From NCBI GenBank assembly GCA_023145275.1, contig JAGLEB010000115.1:1-9254 (forward strand): DNA of 9,254 nt, in the 5' to 3' direction. The notes below the pieces were generated by a model. The model was not told where the DNA came from, did no database searches, and saw nothing but the letters and a program-made list of their open reading frames with translations. Of the stretch, positions 6,800-9,254 are shown piece after piece. How positions within the stretch are numbered: position 1 is the first letter of the stretch; the number at the start of each line of letters is the position of its first letter. The stretch comes from Flavobacteriales bacterium. GTDB lineage: Bacteria; Bacteroidota; Bacteroidia; Flavobacteriales; JADGDT01. The position numbers were made by a program, and so were the translations under genes.

Positions 6800-7123
6800 A
6801 TAAGCCTCAGTTCTAATAGATTAATCCATAACAGTATCAATAACATTTATCTAACTCAGATTAAAATCTATAGATCATTGTACTATTGTATGTGTAGTTT
6901 ACTAAACTGCTCTTTACCTAAATAATAGTTATTACTTGTATCTTATTGTTGAAAATTAATCATTTACCTCTAGATAATCTGCCTTATTGACATGATGTGT
7001 CATGATGTATGTCTTAAATTCTGCCAATTATAGTATTGATAATTATTTTTTAGTAATGGCACAGAACTTGAATAAGTGCTATCGAGTTTAAAAAATAGAA
7101 TTAAGAATTTAATATTATATAAA
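6800..7123 (+). other. Gene-free stretch upstream of dnaK
   Basis: These 324 AT-rich bases hold no credible gene, no tRNA and no convincing terminator for bshC, so some read-through into dnaK is possible. Weak palindromes (for example AGTTT-ACT-AAACT near 6896-6908) lack a T run. One-mismatch -7 boxes are TACTATTG (6881-6888) and TAGTATTG (7031-7038), neither with a clear -33 TTG. There is no CIRCE element (TTAGCACTC-N9-GAGTGCTAA), so HrcA control is not indicated. The one distinctive element is the tandem decamer at 6991-7010. Confidence 0.6.
6987..7013 (+). repeat. Tandem 10-bp repeat with nested dyad upstream of dnaK
   Basis: CATGATGTGT (6991-7000) is followed directly by CATGATGTAT (7001-7010), differing in one base. 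The same stretch contains nested inverted repeats: TGACA (6988-6992) with TGTCA (6998-7002), and GACAT (6989-6993) with ATGTC (7009-7013). A 10-bp period puts both copies on one face of the helix, as in a protein-binding operator. It lies about 115 bases before the dnaK start. A TTGACA at 6987-6992 overlaps it. An operator role is inferred. Confidence 0.5.
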
Positions 7124-9025
7124 ATGGGTAAAATAATTGGAATTGACTTAGGTACTACGAACTCTTGTGTTTCTGTAATGGAAGGTAGCGAGCCAGTAGT
7201 AATTGCAAATGCTGAAGGAAAAAGAACAACTCCTTCTATTGTTGCTTTTGTTGAAGGTGGTGAACGTAAAGTTGGAGATCCTGCAAAACGTCAGGCTGTA
7301 ACTAATCCACTTAAAACGATATACTCTATTAAGAGATTTATGGGAGACAAGTTCTCTGAGGTGCCAAAAGAGGTGTCTAGAGTTCCTTATAAAGTAGTGA
7401 AAGGTGATAACGATACTCCACGTGTTGATATCGATGGTCGTCTTTACACTCCACAAGAAATTTCGGCTATGACTCTTCAGAAAATGAAGAAAACTGCTGA
7501 AGATTATTTAGGTCAGGAAGTAACTGAGGCTGTTATTACGGTTCCTGCATACTTTAATGACTCTCAACGTCAGGCTACAAAAGAGGCTGGTGAGATTGCA
7601 GGTTTGAAAGTTCGAAGAATTATCAACGAGCCAACTGCTGCTGCTCTTGCTTATGGTCTTGACAAAGCGCACCAAGATAAGAAAATTGCCGTTTATGATT
7701 TAGGAGGTGGTACTTTTGATATCTCTATTCTTGAGTTAGGTGATGGTGTATTTGAGGTTCTTTCTACAAATGGTGATACTCACCTTGGTGGAGATGATTT
7801 TGATGATCATATTATCGATTGGTTAGCTGCTGAATTTAAGGCTGCTGAGGATGTAGATTTGAAACAAGATCCTATGGCATTACAACGTTTGAAAGAGGCT
7901 GCTGAAAAAGCTAAGATTGAGCTTTCTTCTTCTTCTCAAACTGAAATTAACTTGCCATATATTACTGCTACGGCTTCAGGACCAAAGCACTTGGTTAAGA
8001 CATTAACTCGTGCTCAGTTCGAACAGCTTACTGACGATTTAGTAAAACGTTCAATGGATCCTTGTAAGAAGGCTCTTAACGACGCAGGTCTTACTGCTTC
8101 TGATGTTGATGAGGTAATTTTAGTAGGTGGTTCTACTCGTATGCCAAAGATTCAAGAAGAGGTAGAGAAGTTTTTCGGAAAGGCTCCATCAAAAGGTGTG
8201 AACCCTGATGAAGTTGTTGCTGTTGGTGCTGCTATTCAAGGTGGTGTACTTACAGGAGATGTGAAAGATGTATTATTGTTGGATGTAACTCCACTGTCTT
8301 TAGGTATTGAAACTATGGGAGGTGTATTTACTAAATTAATTGATGCTAATACGACTATTCCAACTAAAAAGGGTGAGACTTTCTCAACTGCTGCTGATAA
8401 TCAACCTTCTGTTGAGATTCATGTATTGCAAGGAGAGCGTCAAATGGCTTCAGGAAACAAGACTATAGGTCGTTTCCACCTAGATGGAATTGCTCCTGCA
8501 CAACGTGGTGTACCTCAGATCGAAGTAACTTTTGACATTGATGCAAATGGAATCATTAAAGTATCAGCAACTGACAAAGCGACTGGTAAAGTTCAAGATA
8601 TTCGTATCGAGGCTTCATCTGGTCTATCAGAAGAGGATATCGCAAATATGAAAGCCGATGCTGAAGCTCATGCTGAAGAGGACGCAAAAGCAAAAGAAAA
8701 AGCTGACAAATTGAATACAGCAGATTCTACGGTTTTCCAAACTGAGAAAATGCTTAAGGAGTCAGGAGATAAGCTTTCTGATGATCAGAAAAAACCTATC
8801 GAAGAGGCTTTAACTAAGTTGAAAGCTGCACATGCTGCTCAAGATTTAGATGCTATTGATGCTTCATTAGAAGAGTTACAGAAAGCTTCTGAAGCTCTTT
8901 ATGCAGCTGCTGCACAAGCAGAGCAAGGTGGTGCTCAACCAGGACCTGATGCAGGTGAACAAGGTGGAGCTCAAGAAGGAGGTGCTGACGATGTTCAGGA
9001 TGTTGACTTCGAAGAAGTAAAGTAA
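7124..9025 (+). CDS. dnaK: Molecular chaperone DnaK (Hsp70)
   Basis: DnaK is the ATP-driven cytoplasmic Hsp70 that works with DnaJ and GrpE on unfolded proteins. The start is the ATG at 7124, giving MGKIIGIDLGTTNS; an upstream in-frame ATG at 7076 would add 16 residues that no Hsp70 has. Seen in order (633 residues): phosphate-1 GIDLGTTNS (6-14), IINEPTAAALAYGL (166-179), phosphate-2 DLGGGTFD (192-199), adenosine motif VGGSTRMP (334-341), linker VLLLDVTP (383-390), substrate-binding domain to about 510, helical lid, then a Gly/Gln/Ala-rich tail ending DVDFEEVK. All catalytic motifs are intact and length is normal (E. coli 638). Codon use is cleaner (few ATA, many GGT/GCT) than in the hydroxylase or bshC, as expected for a highly expressed gene. 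dnaJ and grpE are not adjacent in the window. The minus-strand frames over it are shadows. Confidence 0.98.
   Translation: MGKIIGIDLGTTNSCVSVMEGSEPVVIANAEGKRTTPSIVAFVEGGERKVGDPAKRQAVTNPLKTIYSIKRFMGDKFSEVPKEVSRVPYKVVKGDNDTPRVDIDGRLYTPQEISAMTLQKMKKTAEDYLGQEVTEAVITVPAYFNDSQRQATKEAGEIAGLKVRRIINEPTAAALAYGLDKAHQDKKIAVYDLGGGTFDISILELGDGVFEVLSTNGDTHLGGDDFDDHIIDWLAAEFKAAEDVDLKQDPMALQRLKEAAEKAKIELSSSSQTEINLPYITATASGPKHLVKTLTRAQFEQLTDDLVKRSMDPCKKALNDAGLTASDVDEVILVGGSTRMPKIQEEVEKFFGKAPSKGVNPDEVVAVGAAIQGGVLTGDVKDVLLLDVTPLSLGIETMGGVFTKLIDANTTIPTKKGETFSTAADNQPSVEIHVLQGERQMASGNKTIGRFHLDGIAPAQRGVPQIEVTFDIDANGIIKVSATDKATGKVQDIRIEASSGLSEEDIANMKADAEAHAEEDAKAKEKADKLNTADSTVFQTEKMLKESGDKLSDDQKKPIEEALTKLKAAHAAQDLDAIDASLEELQKASEALYAAAAQAEQGGAQPGPDAGEQGGAQEGGADDVQDVDFEEVK
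9014..9025 (+). repeat. 12-bp direct repeat, copy 1 (dnaK C-terminal codons)
   Basis: GAAGTAAAGTAA covers the last three sense codons of dnaK and its TAA stop. An exact second copy lies at 9114-9125, offset by exactly 100 bp. The 88 bases between the copies are richer in G than the surroundings and contain their own short repeats. The pair could be a local duplication or a target-site duplication around a small insertion; neither is proven. Confidence 0.5.
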
Positions 9026-9032
9026 TAAAAGC

Positions 9033-9054
9033 TTGAAGCTGGGAGTTTGAAGCT
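9033..9054 (+). repeat. Short direct repeat TTGAAGCT x2 after dnaK
   Basis: TTGAAGCT occurs at 9033-9040 and 9047-9054, a 14-base period, inside a low-complexity stretch of the GAAGCT/GAAACT type. Such stretches look like dispersed intergenic repeats found in Bacteroidota genomes, but that is from memory and one window cannot show dispersal. Confidence 0.4.
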
Positions 9055-9078
9055 CGAAACTGAAACCGACGAAGGAGG

Positions 9079-9116
9079 TTCACTGAGCATTCTTTGAAAA
9101 TGGAAGTGTCAGCGAA
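9079..9116 (+). repeat. Imperfect inverted repeat after dnaK
   Basis: TTCACTGA (9079-9086) can pair with TCAGCGAA (9109-9116) with one A-C mismatch, and an inner CATT/AATG pairing is possible. The sequence around CACTGAGC resembles a degraded short palindromic intergenic repeat. The stem is weak and has no T run, so it is not a terminator. Confidence 0.3.
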
Positions 9117-9125
9117 GTAAAGTAA
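9114..9125 (+). repeat. 12-bp direct repeat, copy 2
   Basis: This GAAGTAAAGTAA is identical to the dnaK terminal codons at 9014-9025 and sits in non-coding DNA 88 bases after copy 1 ends. Confidence 0.5.
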
Positions 9126-9200
9126 ATAAGGTGAAAGTTTGATGAAGTGAGATTGTGAAAACAGCTAAACAAATCAACGAATAACCAGATAAACAAAACT

Positions 9201-9238
9201 AAAGACCGTTCTATTAATTTAGAGCGGTCTTTTTTTTG
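9201..9238 (+). terminator. Rho-independent terminator of dnaK
   Basis: A 12-13-bp stem, AAAGACCGTTCTA (9201-9213) with the matching strand at 9220-9232 and one G-U pair, closes a 6-base loop. It runs straight into a tract of nine or more T residues (9230-9238). It lies about 176 bases after the dnaK stop, which implies an unusually long 3' untranslated region. Confidence 0.92.
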
Positions 9239-9254
9239 TAACTTCGTGAAATAT

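Noticed and set aside
6894..6910. Possible terminator hairpin AGTTT-ACT-AAACT after bshC
   Set aside because: The stem is only 5 AT-rich base pairs with a 3-base loop and no T run follows.
7076..7123. Upstream start adding 16 residues to DnaK
   Set aside because: Hsp70 proteins begin at the MGKIIGIDLGTTNS-type strand, which starts at 7124.
7148..7456. 102-codon minus-strand open frame in dnaK
   Set aside because: It is a reverse-complement shadow of the conserved ATPase domain coding sequence.
8853..9083. 76-codon minus-strand open frame across the dnaK 3' end
   Set aside because: Its Leu/His/Gln-rich product mirrors the Gly/Gln/Ala-rich codons of the DnaK tail; a shadow.

Overview
The window is ordinary low-GC chromosomal DNA from a member of the Bacteroidota. 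The evidence is a tRNA-Glu 3' end followed by rpsT, a long (about 570 residue) biopterin-dependent aromatic amino acid hydroxylase, a stand-alone BshC (bacillithiol synthesis), A-rich start regions without strong Shine-Dalgarno sites, and TAnnTTTG-type -7 promoter boxes. A marine or anaerobic Marinilabiliales/Bacteroidales-like host is a reasonable guess from the DnaK and BshC sequences, but it cannot be proved from the window.

Layout. Positions 1-20 are the cut 3' end of a tRNA-Glu. A 168-base leader leads to rpsT (189-437), which ends at a textbook terminator (462-492). An aromatic amino acid hydroxylase gene (best start 569, end 2284) converges on a YejK/NdpA-type nucleoid-associated protein gene (2330-3385, minus), and the two share a 14-bp bidirectional terminator hairpin. 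An AT-rich divergent intergenic region (3386-3566) carries promoter-like TACTTTTG boxes facing both ways and a perfect DnaA-box 9-mer. Rightward from it runs a probable two-gene operon: an unrecognised, very acidic 211-residue protein, then a CvfB-like S1-domain RNA-binding protein (4226-5107). That operon closes with a strong terminator. bshC (5216-6799) follows. After a 324-base gene-free stretch with a tandem 10-bp repeat comes dnaK (true start 7124, end 9025). The dnaK terminator lies about 180 bases after the stop, beyond a short repeat-rich segment.

How the genes relate. Most are housekeeping: translation (tRNA-Glu, S20), protein folding (DnaK), thiol redox (BshC), nucleoid and RNA binding (YejK-like, CvfB-like) and Phe to Tyr conversion. 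They form several separate transcription units and there is no sign of a mobile element, phage, CRISPR array or defence island. I did not find a clear new system. The most interesting observation is that the aromatic amino acid hydroxylase keeps both iron-binding histidines but has glycine where the family has its third iron ligand, a glutamate. Other points for a second look are the acidic orphan protein divergent from the nucleoid protein gene, the helical-phase repeat upstream of dnaK, and a 12-bp direct repeat spaced exactly 100 bp that begins in the last codons of dnaK.
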